A stretch of 64,000 nt of DNA from an uncultured Tolumonas sp. Its GTDB lineage: Bacteria > Pseudomonadota > Gammaproteobacteria > Enterobacterales > Aeromonadaceae. Under the pieces are notes generated by a model. That model was not told the DNA's origin, ran no database searches, and saw only the letters and a list, made by a program, of their open reading frames with translations. The stretch is from contig NZ_OY829944.1 of the NCBI RefSeq assembly GCF_963556105.2, positions 688,501-752,500 of the forward strand, written 5' to 3'. Shown piece by piece: positions 38,039 through 48,151 of this stretch; within the stretch, counting starts at the first letter, position 1; the number at the start of each line of letters is the position of its first letter. A program made the translations under genes and the position numbers.

Positions 38039-39037
38039 ATGCCAATTTCCGCGTTGCCTGAGCAAATAGCTGACTGGCTCGTCCATTTTCCCGCCTCTGG
38101 CGTACTTCAATTTACTGATCGTGGTATCGATGCGATTGATAAGCCGGAATGTGACGGTTTTGTCGTGCTGATGGGTGCATCACTGGCACCAGAGCATGTT
38201 GCTACCACGATAAAACAGATCCGTGAAATGGGCATGCAGGTCTGTGGTTTTATGCCATTTGCTGTCGGAAACGTCTGGACGGTCGTGCTGGGCACCTCTG
38301 CACACTCATCAGATCTGATGCAATGGTTAAAAATCCAGGACTGGTCAATTGATGGTGCCCATGTCGCTGAATTGCCTCGTTTGCAGGCGGGTGGTTTGAT
38401 CCTGATGGATATGGATTCCACAGCGATCCAGATTGAGTGTATTGATGAAATCGCCCGTCTGGCGGGGGTTGGTGAGCAGGTTTCTGCCGTTACTGCGGCA
38501 GCGATGCATGGCAAACTCGATTTTGCCGAAAGTCTGCGTAATCGCGTTGCGTTACTGAAAGATGCGCCAGTTTCTATTCTGGATCAGGTCGCGAACAATA
38601 TCCCGTTAATGCCGGGGCTGACTGATCTGGTCAGCACCGCGAAATCGGCTGGCTGGAAGGTGGCGATTGCTTCGGGTGGTTTCACTTATTTTGCCGGTAA
38701 ATTACAACGCGATCTGGGTTTAGATCATATTGAGTCGAACGTGCTCGATATCGAGGGTGATCATCTGACCGGTAAGGTGAATGGCCGCATCGTTGATGCC
38801 AAAGTGAAAGCAGAAACGCTGAAAGAGCTGCAAGCGCTTTACCAGATCTCAGACAAACAAACCGTGGCGATTGGTGATGGTGCCAACGATTTACCGATGT
38901 TGAAAGCGGCTGCGTTAGGTGTGGCAATCCATGCCAAACCAGTGGTACGCGAACAAGCTCAGGTGGCGATCCGTCATCTTAATTTGGAAGCGGTGATCTG
39001 TTTGTTACAAGCGGGTGATTTGATCGCGCGGGCTTGA
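38039..39037 (+). CDS. serB: Phosphoserine phosphatase
   Basis: A 332-residue HAD phosphatase that makes serine from O-phosphoserine. The N-terminal 110 residues form an ACT-like regulatory part. Catalytic motifs are LMDMDSTAIQIE (motif I), ASGGFTYF (motif II), the motif III Lys in DAKVKAETL and AIGDGANDLPM (motif IV). The position between deoD and radA agrees with the E. coli order (deo ... serB, radA). It is probably transcribed from its own promoter, since a terminator separates it from deoD, with ribosome site AGGGAG. Confidence 0.96.
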   Translation: MPISALPEQIADWLVHFPASGVLQFTDRGIDAIDKPECDGFVVLMGASLAPEHVATTIKQIREMGMQVCGFMPFAVGNVWTVVLGTSAHSSDLMQWLKIQDWSIDGAHVAELPRLQAGGLILMDMDSTAIQIECIDEIARLAGVGEQVSAVTAAAMHGKLDFAESLRNRVALLKDAPVSILDQVANNIPLMPGLTDLVSTAKSAGWKVAIASGGFTYFAGKLQRDLGLDHIESNVLDIEGDHLTGKVNGRIVDAKVKAETLKELQALYQISDKQTVAIGDGANDLPMLKAAALGVAIHAKPVVREQAQVAIRHLNLEAVICLLQAGDLIARA

Positions 39038-39081
39038 TCTCAATATCAAAGAAAACCGGCATATAAATGCCGGTTTCTTGT

Positions 39082-41433
39082 TTAGTGTTTAATATCCAAG
39101 CGCTGTAATGTGGCTTCGGTAGTATCAATGACATCGCAGACACCCACCACACTCCAAAGTGCCTCTTCCAATTGTTTTGCCTTATGAATGGCGTATTTGG
39201 CGATGTAATGTAGCTCTTTGGCCAGATATTCCATGTCTGGACGCCCGGTGCGAGAAATATGCAATTGCACGGAATAAAACTCACCCAGTGCTAATGCTCG
39301 GTTCACAAAATCTTTCCGTTCACTGGTATTCAGAAAATCATCACTCAAGCGGATCAAATCTTGTTGTTTACCTTGTTGCAGTTGTTTATGCAGGATATAC
39401 AACTCAACGGCTTGTGGTCGATCTTCGCGACGAGCTTGATGCAGCGGAATAATAAGTGCTTGTTTTAATATATCGCCTTTCAGTAAGGGAGATAAATCTG
39501 CTTTAGTCCGCTCGACATTGAGCAATAAATTATCGAGGGAATGCGGGGTTTGTCCGATACCTAAAATGCCGAGTTTACTGGCGTAATGCCGATCAACATA
39601 CAGTGCATAGTTAAACTGATAGTTTACGAATAAATTGCGCAAACTATTGGCCATGCCACGATAGTGGCGCTGCTCTTTCGTCATGGTCAGTTTTTTCTGA
39701 TTCTGTTCAATCAGCATCTGGAAAAACTCGCGGCCAATATGGGTGTTTTCATTTCCTTCAATGGTTAAATGCAACACCGTGCGGGTGTTGTTGATATTTA
39801 CAATCCGGTATTTGAGATCAGACAGATCCATCTTTTTAATCAGCCCTTGCATTTTCGGCAAACTGAGTTGGATCACATCGCCAATTTTACAAGGTAAGGC
39901 GGCTTCCAGCTCAACTTGTAACCCCAGCGTGGAGATATCACGCGTCCAGCCAATCAGCGCCTGTTCACCCAATTTCACAACAGTTGGCGTTTTGTGCATA
40001 TAACGCGGCTCACGTCGTAACTGTGCGTAGTACAGTAATTCTATCTGAAAGGGTGTTGCATCTAATTGATGGCCAAAACACTGCAACAGGTTGGCATCAT
40101 TCTGCGTTGGCTGCCAAGACTGGAAGTCTTCCAGATGATTATCCATATTGATGGGCGTTAGTTGGCCGATATAACGAAACTGTTGCAGCTGATGCGCGAG
40201 CCCATTCCGGTATTGTTCCATACTGATGTTATTATCGATCAACTTATCCAGATCGAGTTGCGGATCGACGGCTTGTATCGTCAGGTTATAAACGCGCCAA
40301 CTGTTGCGTTTACTTCCGACCGAGAAAAACAGGGCTTTTAAACCTTTTTCCTTCAATTCCTCTTCGGTGGCAGAGAAAAAATAAATATGGCTACGAATGG
40401 TATGTGCAAAGCAATATATCAAAATACTCTTTTGCTTAGCGTGCTGAGCTAATAAACGCTCCATTCGTGCAGGCTGAAATAATCCAGCCAATTGATCGCT
40501 GTTGCGTTCGTTTCGCCAATATTCCAATTCCTGCTGGTTGTTTTCTGTCTTTAATGCATATTCCAGTTTGATCTCTTTATCATGCGAAAAAAACAGCGGG
40601 AGTCCGGTTAGACGAGGCAGATAAAATTGCTCAAAACCTTTAATTTCCGTGGCAGTAAACGCAAAATCGATACTTACCCGATAGCGGGTTTTATTTTGCT
40701 GAATGAAATTGCGTAAATACTCTTTGAATTCCGGGCGAGGATCTTCACAACTCAGACGTAACCAACTTTGTTGTTCATGGTGCTCTTCACCTCGGATCTG
40801 GTAACGTGCCGGAGAGAATATAATTTCTTCTGGTTGTTCTTTCTGTAAGCCAGAAAACAAGATCTGGCAACTTTGCCCCAGCTCATAAGAGCTCGGCTCA
40901 AGTAATACAATTCGGATCCCGTTAACCGACAGGTTTGAGGTTTTTGCTTTAATTGTTTGTCCATTGGCTAATAGCAGCGTAACGGGCGATGAATAATGGA
41001 TCCGCTCTTCTCGTCCTTGGTGGTAACTGCCAAATTCCAGCGTCCGGATCTGTAACCGACTCGTGGTCGTTGCCTGTTTGGCTTCATTAGCTTGATTGTG
41101 CTGTGGTTTCGCATTGGCGATGACGGTTTCATAGACACCGGTGGTATATCGCTGCTGATAGCGTTCTAGTGCTTGCTGAAAGATTTTATTGTCATGTTCT
41201 CCCAGATAATGCTGAATACCAGCATGTTGCACCATCTGACAGGGATAACCTTTACTGCGCATGTCCATAATACGAATGCACGGCGACCAGAGTCGGTTTA
41301 ATTCCATTTTCAATAAAAAACGCGCGCTCTTACTTTCACCTTCTGTCAGGCGGTTAAACAGCGTGTCAAAATCTGGTTCAACAAACAGGGGTTGTAACTG
41401 TTCTAATATCGCAGATGCCAGTGGCGATTCCAT
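39082..41433 (-). CDS. Large PilZ-domain protein (resembles Vibrio PlzC)
   Basis: A roughly 783-residue cytoplasmic protein. One clear PilZ domain lies near the middle, with the c-di-GMP-binding RREPR and DISTLGLQV (RxxxR and DxSxxG). A second, weaker one nearer the N-terminus has REER and NLSVNGIRI. The remainder is alpha/beta without recognised motifs. A large PilZ protein between serB and radA is also found in Vibrio, from memory (PlzC), but its mechanism is not settled. I placed the start at 41433 after AGGAG; an ATG at 41487 is possible, and the frame is open to 41604, which would overlap radA. Divergent from radA. Confidence 0.75.
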   Translation of the reverse strand: MESPLASAILEQLQPLFVEPDFDTLFNRLTEGESKSARFLLKMELNRLWSPCIRIMDMRSKGYPCQMVQHAGIQHYLGEHDNKIFQQALERYQQRYTTGVYETVIANAKPQHNQANEAKQATTTSRLQIRTLEFGSYHQGREERIHYSSPVTLLLANGQTIKAKTSNLSVNGIRIVLLEPSSYELGQSCQILFSGLQKEQPEEIIFSPARYQIRGEEHHEQQSWLRLSCEDPRPEFKEYLRNFIQQNKTRYRVSIDFAFTATEIKGFEQFYLPRLTGLPLFFSHDKEIKLEYALKTENNQQELEYWRNERNSDQLAGLFQPARMERLLAQHAKQKSILIYCFAHTIRSHIYFFSATEEELKEKGLKALFFSVGSKRNSWRVYNLTIQAVDPQLDLDKLIDNNISMEQYRNGLAHQLQQFRYIGQLTPINMDNHLEDFQSWQPTQNDANLLQCFGHQLDATPFQIELLYYAQLRREPRYMHKTPTVVKLGEQALIGWTRDISTLGLQVELEAALPCKIGDVIQLSLPKMQGLIKKMDLSDLKYRIVNINNTRTVLHLTIEGNENTHIGREFFQMLIEQNQKKLTMTKEQRHYRGMANSLRNLFVNYQFNYALYVDRHYASKLGILGIGQTPHSLDNLLLNVERTKADLSPLLKGDILKQALIIPLHQARREDRPQAVELYILHKQLQQGKQQDLIRLSDDFLNTSERKDFVNRALALGEFYSVQLHISRTGRPDMEYLAKELHYIAKYAIHKAKQLEEALWSVVGVCDVIDTTEATLQRLDIKH

Positions 41434-41516
41434 GAACTGCTCACTCCTGAGCTGATTATTGTTATCATTAATATCCCATATCGACATAATAGCCAATTTC
41501 TTGAAAAGGATCTGTG

Positions 41517-42881
41517 ATGGCAAAAAGTAAAGTAGCCTACGTCTGCAATGAATGTGGTGCAGAATCTGCTCGTTGGCAAGGTCAGTGCAGTGAATGTAAG
41601 GCATGGAACACCATCACAGAAATCCGCCTGGGGCCGTCAGCGACCACCAATAAAATGCAACGCACTGGGTATGCCGGTGAGCTGACGAGCAAAGTGCAGA
41701 CGCTAGCAGAGGTTTCATTGGCTGAATTGCCGCGCATCAGCTCGGGTTACAAAGAGCTGGATCGGGTGCTGGGCGGCGGAATTGTGCCGGGGTCAGCCAT
41801 GTTGATTGGCGGGCATCCCGGCGCAGGGAAAAGCACCTTGCTGCTGCAGACCATGTGTTCATTAGCCGATCGTATGCCTGTGCTGTATGTGACTGGCGAA
41901 GAGTCACTGCAACAGGTCGCTATGCGGGCTCATCGACTGGGGTTACCGAACGATAAATTACGCATGCTGGCAGAGACCAGTGTGGAGCAGATTTGCCATC
42001 TGGCGTTGCAGGAAAAGCCGGCAGTGATGGTTATCGACTCGATTCAGGTGATGCATGTTGCGGATGTTACTTCCTCGCCAGGTTCAGTTTCTCAGGTGCG
42101 TGAAAGCGCCGCGCATCTGACCCGATTTGCCAAACAGCATCAAGTGGCTATTTTTATGGTCGGGCATGTCACGAAAGATGGTGCCTTGGCCGGGCCGAAA
42201 GTACTGGAGCATTGTGTCGATTGTTCGGTGTTGCTGGAGGGTGATGCCGACTCGCGTTATCGAACCTTACGTTGCCAGAAAAACCGCTTTGGCGCGATCA
42301 ATGAACTTGGTGTATTTGCCATGACCTCGCAAGGCATGAAAGAGGTGAGTAACCCGTCAGCTATTTTCCTCAATCGGGGCGAAGCGGAAAGTGCCGGTTC
42401 GGTAGTGATGGTCATTTGGGAGGGCACTCGACCTTTGCTGGTGGAGTTACAGGCATTGGTCGATTATTCACAATTGGCCAACCCGCGTCGTCTGGCTGTC
42501 GGTGCGGAACACAATCGGTTGGCGATGTTATTGGCGGTTATGCATCGGCATGGTGGTATTCAGATGTCCGATCAGGATGTGTTCATCAACGTCGTTGGTG
42601 GCGTAAAAGTCGAAGAAACCAGTGCCGATCTGGCATTGATTGCGGCCATGGTCTCGAGTTTCCGCGATAACCCATTGCCTAAAGATTTGATCATTTTCGG
42701 TGAAGTTGGTTTATCTGGCGAGATCCGCCCGGTGCCATCCGGGCAGGAGCGTTTGCAAGAAGCGGCAAAACATGGTTTCCGTCAGGCGATCATTCCGAAG
42801 GCCAATATGCCAAAGCATGAAATCACCGGCATGAAAATAATGCCAGTGACCTGTTTGCAAGAAGCAATTGAATTACTCTGA
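41517..42881 (+). CDS. radA: DNA repair protein RadA (branch-migration ATPase)
   Basis: A 454-residue RecA-like protein with an N-terminal C4 zinc finger (CNECGAESARWQGQCSEC), Walker A GGHPGAGKSTLL, Walker B VMVIDSIQ, the RadA-specific KNRFG motif, and a C-terminal Lon-protease-like domain (VGGVKVEETSADLA). RadA extends recombination intermediates by driving branch migration. The ATG at 41517 follows AAAAGGA; a GTG directly upstream is in frame. Its last nine bases overlap the 3' end of the convergent small PilZ gene. Confidence 0.97.
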   Translation: MAKSKVAYVCNECGAESARWQGQCSECKAWNTITEIRLGPSATTNKMQRTGYAGELTSKVQTLAEVSLAELPRISSGYKELDRVLGGGIVPGSAMLIGGHPGAGKSTLLLQTMCSLADRMPVLYVTGEESLQQVAMRAHRLGLPNDKLRMLAETSVEQICHLALQEKPAVMVIDSIQVMHVADVTSSPGSVSQVRESAAHLTRFAKQHQVAIFMVGHVTKDGALAGPKVLEHCVDCSVLLEGDADSRYRTLRCQKNRFGAINELGVFAMTSQGMKEVSNPSAIFLNRGEAESAGSVVMVIWEGTRPLLVELQALVDYSQLANPRRLAVGAEHNRLAMLLAVMHRHGGIQMSDQDVFINVVGGVKVEETSADLALIAAMVSSFRDNPLPKDLIIFGEVGLSGEIRPVPSGQERLQEAAKHGFRQAIIPKANMPKHEITGMKIMPVTCLQEAIELL

Positions 42882-43271
42882 ATCGGAAGGATGGGTGCGC
42901 TCATGCTCCTGATGATCTTCCAGCAAATGAGCAAATTCTCGCAATAATAACTCCGTGTCGCCGGCATTCAGTTCAATGAGCCGGCGCAGATGGGAGGCAC
43001 TATCAATATCGATATGATGGCAATAGACACCGAGCTTTTTACTGTCCAAATGCGTTGGTTCGACTTCCATATTGATTTGGATCTCTGAATCCGCCAACGA
43101 GAAAGACAGGGTAAATAAACCGGTGTTTTGGTCAGTCCACTGTTTAGGGCGAGCCAGTAAAGCACCCTGTAACGACAGATCCAATAAGGTTGTCGACCAA
43201 ATCTGCTCTCCTTGCTGGAGTCGAGCTGGTGTTGAATATACTGCCCGAAAAAAGCGACGCCGTTCAATCAT
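42873..43271 (-). CDS. Single-domain PilZ c-di-GMP receptor
   Basis: A 132-residue protein that is essentially one PilZ domain. The N-terminal ERRRFFRAVY contains RxxxR, and LDLSLQGALL supplies DxSxxG, so both c-di-GMP-binding motifs are intact. An acidic tail follows. I placed the start at the Met before IERRRFF; the frame remains open to 43325. It shares the strand with rsd, about 60 bases downstream of that gene, and converges with radA with nine bases of overlap. The downstream partner of this receptor is not apparent. Confidence 0.85.
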   Translation of the reverse strand: MIERRRFFRAVYSTPARLQQGEQIWSTTLLDLSLQGALLARPKQWTDQNTGLFTLSFSLADSEIQINMEVEPTHLDSKKLGVYCHHIDIDSASHLRRLIELNAGDTELLLREFAHLLEDHQEHERTHPSDSE

Positions 43272-43335
43272 ACTCTGTCGGTCCCCATGACTGCCAAATA
43301 GCTTAGATGGAATGTAACATGCCACTCGAGTGAAA

Positions 43336-43827
43336 TCAGGCTGTTGTTGCCGATTTCTCAGATGACTCAGTGTTACCTAATACATTCAATACCAATACTA
43401 ACCGGTCTTCTAATTTAAAACGTTCTTCTAATGCCAAACCTAACTGGCTGAGATCCGTTTCCAGCTCTGGCATTTCGTCATCTTTGATATCGCCATAGCG
43501 TTCGTTGAAATCCAGAATAGATTCTGTTGTATCTTGAATGCGATCAATTAAGCGATTAGTGAGTGATAAATGTTTATCTTTTGTCTGCTCATACGCTTGG
43601 ATCAGAATTTCATAAATCTCAAAATGCCCGGCAGATACATAATCAACCAAATGGTCACAAAAATCAGATAACGCCTGATTAGTGGGTTGTACCTTGCGGT
43701 AAGGTGGCATAAGCCCAGCTAACTGCATGTATTCAACTAACAAGTTACGGCGCACATCCAGCCATGAATCTATAGCAGGGTGTTTTCCGGCGACTTGTTG
43801 GCGTATTTTATCAAGAGTAACCAGCAT
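43336..43827 (-). CDS. rsd: Regulator of sigma D (anti-sigma-70 factor)
   Basis: A 163-residue helical protein matching Rsd: DSWLDVRRNLLVEYMQLAG, LVDYVSAGHFEIYE and LGLALEERFKLEDRLVLVL correspond closely to E. coli Rsd (158 residues). Rsd binds region 4 of sigma-70 in stationary phase. In Pseudomonas the related AlgQ has broader roles. It is divergent from hemE, as in E. coli, although nudC is missing between them. The ribosome site is AGGAGG before the ATG. Confidence 0.92.
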   Translation of the reverse strand: MLVTLDKIRQQVAGKHPAIDSWLDVRRNLLVEYMQLAGLMPPYRKVQPTNQALSDFCDHLVDYVSAGHFEIYEILIQAYEQTKDKHLSLTNRLIDRIQDTTESILDFNERYGDIKDDEMPELETDLSQLGLALEERFKLEDRLVLVLNVLGNTESSEKSATTA

Positions 43828-44044
43828 GTTACCTCCTTGGTTTACAATCTAAAGTATTTATTCTTCTCTAAACTCATTGTGCGGCCTTTGTTATAAATGA
43901 CCCACCATTGAAGTTAACAACTGTTAACCATGTCTCTTTTCCGGTTATGTCTCGTCTATGCTTTAAACAGTTTATTGATTGTTAGCAGCATGTTAACCAT
44001 CAGAATGTTAGAATTGTCGGATATTGACTAACCAGAACAGATAA

Positions 44045-45112
44045 ATGATTAAGATAGAAAATGATCGTTACCTGAGAGCGCTATTGCGTCAGCCCGTTGA
44101 TCGCACCCCCGTTTGGTTAATGCGTCAGGCTGGTCGTTATCTGCCGGAATATCGTGCACTACGTGCCGAGGCCGGGGATTTTATGGCGTTGTGCCAAACT
44201 CCAGAGCTCGCTTGTGAAGTAACGTTGCAACCGTTACGTCGTTATGCACTTGATGCCGCTATTCTGTTTTCCGACATTTTGACTATCCCTGATGCCATGG
44301 GGTTAGGGTTGACCTTTGGTGCTGGTGAAGGGCCTAAATTTGCCAACACGATACAGCACCAACGCGACGTGGATGCATTGCCGTTGCCTGATCCGGAAGG
44401 TGAGTTGCGTTATGTCATGGATGCAGTCCGCACCATCAAAAAGGCGCTGGCACAACAAGTTCCGTTGATTGGTTTTTCTGGCAGCCCATGGACACTCGCT
44501 ACCTATATGGTGGAGGGCGGCAGCAGCAAACAATTTTCGCGTATTAAACAGATGATGTATCGGGAGCCACATTTACTGCATGGTTTACTCAGTAAATTAG
44601 CTACCAGTGTGACGCAATATCTTAATGCACAGATTGCGGCGGGCGCGGATGCCTTGATGATTTTTGATACTTGGGGCGGCGTATTATCTCATCAGGATTA
44701 TCGTGATTTTTCACTGCAATATATGACACAGATCGTGCAGGGGCTTCATCGTCACTATGAAGGTCGAACTATTCCAGTGACATTATTCACGAAAGGTGGC
44801 GGTCAATGGTTGGAAGCCATTGCAGCATCGGGGTGTGACGCCATTGGCTTGGATTGGACGACCGATATTGCTGTTGCCCGGCAACGAGTCGGAGACAAAG
44901 TCGCCCTGCAAGGCAACATGGATCCGGCGGTGTTATACGGTGATGATGCATTGGTGAAAGCAAAGGTGCAGGATATCTTAGGCCGGTATGGGCATGGTTC
45001 TGGGCATATCTTTAATCTTGGGCACGGTATTACACCAGATATTGATCCTGAGCGGGTCAGTACCTTTGTCGATGCGGTGCATCAATTTTCAGAAACCTAT
45101 CATCAGGCATAA
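44045..45112 (+). CDS. hemE: Uroporphyrinogen decarboxylase
   Basis: A 355-residue TIM-barrel enzyme removing the four acetate carboxyls of uroporphyrinogen III to give coproporphyrinogen III in heme synthesis. Signatures are [16 protein letters not shown] with active-site Arg residues, [12 protein letters not shown] with the catalytic Asp, [17 protein letters not shown], and the C-terminal FNLGHGITP. Length equals E. coli HemE (354). The upstream region contains repeated GTTAAC motifs, of unknown relevance. Terminated by a strong hairpin. Confidence 0.98.
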   Translation: MIKIENDRYLRALLRQPVDRTPVWLMRQAGRYLPEYRALRAEAGDFMALCQTPELACEVTLQPLRRYALDAAILFSDILTIPDAMGLGLTFGAGEGPKFANTIQHQRDVDALPLPDPEGELRYVMDAVRTIKKALAQQVPLIGFSGSPWTLATYMVEGGSSKQFSRIKQMMYREPHLLHGLLSKLATSVTQYLNAQIAAGADALMIFDTWGGVLSHQDYRDFSLQYMTQIVQGLHRHYEGRTIPVTLFTKGGGQWLEAIAASGCDAIGLDWTTDIAVARQRVGDKVALQGNMDPAVLYGDDALVKAKVQDILGRYGHGSGHIFNLGHGITPDIDPERVSTFVDAVHQFSETYHQA

Positions 45113-45145
45113 AAAGAAGACCGGCTATTTAGCCGGTCTTCTTTT
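45112..45145. terminator. Bidirectional terminator between hemE and the M23 peptidase gene
   Basis: A very stable stem AAAAGAAGACCGGCT/AGCCGGTCTTCTTTT with loop ATTT; works for both convergent genes. Confidence 0.92.
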
Positions 45146-45179
45146 AGGTATCGAGCGTTAGCTCTTGCGTAAATCACCG

Positions 45180-46778
45180 TTAACCGGCATTCAGCTGACG
45201 TTTATATTCCTGAATTTTAGCCACCAACGTTTTACGGGCTTTATTCTGCATTGGTTCATTCATTGGCAAATCAACACGCATCGGATCGACCGGGCGATTG
45301 TTCACATGGAATTCATAATGCAGATGTGGACCGGTAGAACGACCAGTGTTGCCTGATAATGCGATCACTTGGCCCATTTTGACTTTCTGGCCAGGTTTCA
45401 CCATGGATTTGCTTAAATGCATATACACAGTGCTGTAACGACCACTGTGGCGTAAAACCAGATAAATACCCATATCAGGATGACGCGTCGCTTTGACGAC
45501 TACAGCATCTGCTGGCGCCTGAACAGGTGTTCCTACATGTACGGAGAAGTCTGTACCATTGTGAGCCATCACGCGACCTGTAACTGGGTTAAGTCGGTGA
45601 GGGTTAAATCCAGAGCTCACTTTAGTTGAAGATGGGATTGGGAAACGCATGAACTTACCACTTTGGGTCATGCTCAAGCTGCTGCCTTCATCATCATAAA
45701 ACTGATTATCGTCGCTACTACGGAATGCAGAATAAGTTTTTCCTTTAGAACCGATAATAACGGCTAACACACGTGCATCGCTGACTGCTTTTCCGCCGAC
45801 AGCATTACGATCGAATAATACCTTGAAGGTATCGCCTTTTTTCAGATCACGGCGAAAGTCGATACGACCTTGGAATAAGCGTGTCACTTGATGGATATGA
45901 CCCGCACTCAAGCCGGCACTACGTGCACTGTTACCGAATGTTCCGGAAATGGTGCCACGCAATACACGTGTTGGGCGGATTGCTGGACGAGCAGCTTCTT
46001 TTTTCTCAGCCGCTTGTGCTTTGGCTTTTTCTGCGGCTTTTTTATCTGCTTTTTCTTCCGCAGCAATTCTGGCGGCTTCTTTTTTACTTACCTTTGATTT
46101 TTCGTCAGTAATTGCTGCTGTGTTAGTTTTACTGGTTTCATCGGTAGTATCTGCATCGGCCGCATTGACACTTTCCTGTTTATTGTCGTCAGCAGTTGCT
46201 GCATCACCTTGTTCAATGCGTGACTTATAGTCATCGCCAGAGCGTTCAAAGATGACCCGTTTATCCTGCTCCAAAGGGATCGATAATTTTTGGATAACGT
46301 TTTCGTCATCCAGATAAAACGAAATTTTTTGCCCTGGTTTCAGGCGTACTAATGAATTTTGGATATCTACTGCGACTAGTTTTTGCAGAGAAATAGGCGA
46401 TAAGTTGAGGGTATTAAAGATATAAGAAAGGTTATCATCATCTTTTACCGTGTAATCCATCAACTGAAGTTCACCGGTAGGGGCGGTGGTATCGTCAGTG
46501 ATGCCATCGCTGGTACCATCACTATCATCCAATAAGGCTTGATTCGGTACATTAACAAATTCGGTATCAACGGCCTGTTTACTTAATTCTGCATCGGTAG
46601 ATAAGTCTTCGGTAGACACGGGCATTGGTTTATCTGAAAGCAACTCGCCTGGCGGCGGTAACAGAGTAATGCTGGCTACAGAGAAACACGCCAACATAAT
46701 AATGGCGTATAAGTGCTGTCGGGGAATGGGTAACTCACGATTCGCCAAACCTGTAAACGGTGTCAGGATCCGTTTCAT
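45180..46778 (-). CDS. mepM: M23-family murein DD-endopeptidase with LysM/OapA-like domain
   Basis: A 532-residue membrane-anchored periplasmic hydrolase. An N-terminal helix at about residues 22-42 anchors it. A LysM/OapA-like module (about residues 105-175) follows, then a low-complexity Asp/Ala/Lys linker to about 270, a second domain, and the C-terminal LytM domain with zinc ligands in HNGTDFS and HLHYEFH. MepM-type enzymes cut D-Ala-mDAP cross-links to allow sacculus growth. Length exceeds E. coli MepM (440), mainly through the linker. In Vibrio the equivalent enzymes are called Shy; assignment to one is inference. Convergent with hemE. Confidence 0.85.
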   Translation of the reverse strand: MKRILTPFTGLANRELPIPRQHLYAIIMLACFSVASITLLPPPGELLSDKPMPVSTEDLSTDAELSKQAVDTEFVNVPNQALLDDSDGTSDGITDDTTAPTGELQLMDYTVKDDDNLSYIFNTLNLSPISLQKLVAVDIQNSLVRLKPGQKISFYLDDENVIQKLSIPLEQDKRVIFERSGDDYKSRIEQGDAATADDNKQESVNAADADTTDETSKTNTAAITDEKSKVSKKEAARIAAEEKADKKAAEKAKAQAAEKKEAARPAIRPTRVLRGTISGTFGNSARSAGLSAGHIHQVTRLFQGRIDFRRDLKKGDTFKVLFDRNAVGGKAVSDARVLAVIIGSKGKTYSAFRSSDDNQFYDDEGSSLSMTQSGKFMRFPIPSSTKVSSGFNPHRLNPVTGRVMAHNGTDFSVHVGTPVQAPADAVVVKATRHPDMGIYLVLRHSGRYSTVYMHLSKSMVKPGQKVKMGQVIALSGNTGRSTGPHLHYEFHVNNRPVDPMRVDLPMNEPMQNKARKTLVAKIQEYKRQLNAG

Positions 46779-47051
46779 TGTTCTGTCTTCGCTCTGTTGA
46801 TAATCGGAATGTTATACCATCACTGAATGCAGGGTTAAAATTTGATCGACCCTAGATGGCACAAAGCTAGATTTGTATCACGGACAGCGGTGCGATGACA
46901 ATAAAATGGGCGATAAAATGCCAATACCGTGCGTATCTGGTGGTTTTTTGTTCGATGTCAATTGGGGGCTGCTCATACATCAGTTTGTTAGTTTATTTTT
47001 CATTAGCTGCAGACTAGCTTACAATTCATGCCTTACGCGAAGGAGAATGCT

Positions 47052-47630
47052 GTGTTTGGTGACAAATTTTATAAGAAATTGCAAAAGCTGATGCCGTGGC
47101 AGCAGACCGTTTATGCGTTGGCATTAAGTGAAAGAATGTATCCCAATTATTGCCTATATGCTGAAAGCACTGGTCGTGGGGATACTAAACTTTTCCGACA
47201 GGCGCTGGATACCATGTGGCAATACCTGACTGAGCGCGGTATGCATGTTGATTTGTCAGCTATTCTGGAAAAGATAGAAAGCAGCATGCCTGAACCGCAA
47301 AAAGAAGAATGTTATGGCGCCTGGCCTGCACTGGATGCGTGTGTGGCACTGGCAACAGCTTATAACTCGGTCGTCTTTCGTTTGGGTGATGAGGCTTATG
47401 ATGTATGCCAAACATCACTGGGCTCTGTGATTGGCTTTATTGAAATGCAGCATGGAAAAGAGCTTACCGACGAAGAGCTGTATGCGGAATCACTTATAGA
47501 AGAAGAAATGGCTTTTCAGGTGGAATTACTGACAGCCGTCTCACAACCTCGTGATGCGAGTGTGATTTTGAAGATAAAAGAACTGGCTACACAAAATGGC
47601 GTGTCGAATCTGGGTATTAGTCTGGAGTAG
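47052..47630 (+). CDS. yjaG: YjaG-family protein (DUF416)
   Basis: A 192-residue soluble protein of unknown function resembling E. coli YjaG: LSERMYPNYCLYAESTGRGD, PALDACVALATAYNS, ELTDEELYAES and SNLGISLE match family positions. I chose a GTG start at 47052 because AGGAG lies six bases before it and because it gives the same distance to the conserved Trp-Gln as in E. coli; an ATG at 47028 is in frame but lacks such a site. It lies next to hupA, as in E. coli. Confidence 0.85.
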   Translation: MFGDKFYKKLQKLMPWQQTVYALALSERMYPNYCLYAESTGRGDTKLFRQALDTMWQYLTERGMHVDLSAILEKIESSMPEPQKEECYGAWPALDACVALATAYNSVVFRLGDEAYDVCQTSLGSVIGFIEMQHGKELTDEELYAESLIEEEMAFQVELLTAVSQPRDASVILKIKELATQNGVSNLGISLE

Positions 47631-47814
47631 TTGTTGTTTCGGGCGCTTAGTATAAAGCTTAAGCGGCTGGCAGTATGTTTTGTGACTTCAAAGAAGTTCT
47701 CGGTGAAAATCTGCTGTTTTTCCTGAAAACACGACAGAAAGTTTTTGCCAGTCAGTCGAATTTTGACTAGATTGAGGCAGCTTTTTTGATCGGCTTAAAT
47801 AATAAGGATTGCGT

Positions 47815-48090
47815 ATGAACAAAACTGAGCTTGTTGATGCGATTGCAGCCAAGGCTGACATGAGCAAAGCCCAGGCTAAAGCAGCACTGGAACAGATTCT
47901 GGAAACCATCACTCAAAGCCTGAAAGAAGGTGATCCGGTACAGCTGGTTGGCTTCGGTACCTTTAAAGTAAATCATCGTGCTAGCCGTACTGGTCGTAAC
48001 CCTCAGACTGGTCAGGAAATTACTATTGCTGCTTCCAACGTACCAACTTTTGTTGCTGGTAAAGCATTAAAAGACGCAGTAAACGGTTAA
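47815..48090 (+). CDS. hupA: DNA-binding protein HU-alpha
   Basis: A 91-residue histone-like protein that bends and compacts DNA. It begins [22 protein letters not shown] and has the beta-arm signature [23 protein letters not shown] with the Pro that intercalates into DNA. Length and sequence match HupA, and the yjaG-hupA order supports alpha over beta. Ribosome site AAGGAT. The 180-base upstream region is probably the promoter; I mark no individual boxes. A strong terminator follows. Confidence 0.97.
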   Translation: MNKTELVDAIAAKADMSKAQAKAALEQILETITQSLKEGDPVQLVGFGTFKVNHRASRTGRNPQTGQEITIAASNVPTFVAGKALKDAVNG

Positions 48091-48107
48091 TTTATTTTTC
48101 CGCTTAT

Positions 48108-48140
48108 AAAAAAAGCCGGCTAATGACAGCCGGCTTTTTT
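48108..48140. terminator. Bidirectional terminator after hupA
   Basis: Stem AAAAAGCCGGCT/AGCCGGCTTTTT with loop AATGAC; lies between the convergent hupA and symporter genes. Confidence 0.92.
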
Positions 48141-48151
48141 ATATCGCCAGA

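Noticed and set aside
41434..41604. Longer start for the large PilZ protein, up to 41604
   Set aside because: It would overlap the start of the divergent radA gene by nearly 90 bases, and the added residues look non-family and lack a ribosome site.
43910..43996. Repeated GTTAAC motifs (two forming a palindrome, one further on) upstream of hemE as an operator
   Set aside because: I know no regulator with this site, and such AT-rich hexamers are common by chance. Too weak to list as a feature.
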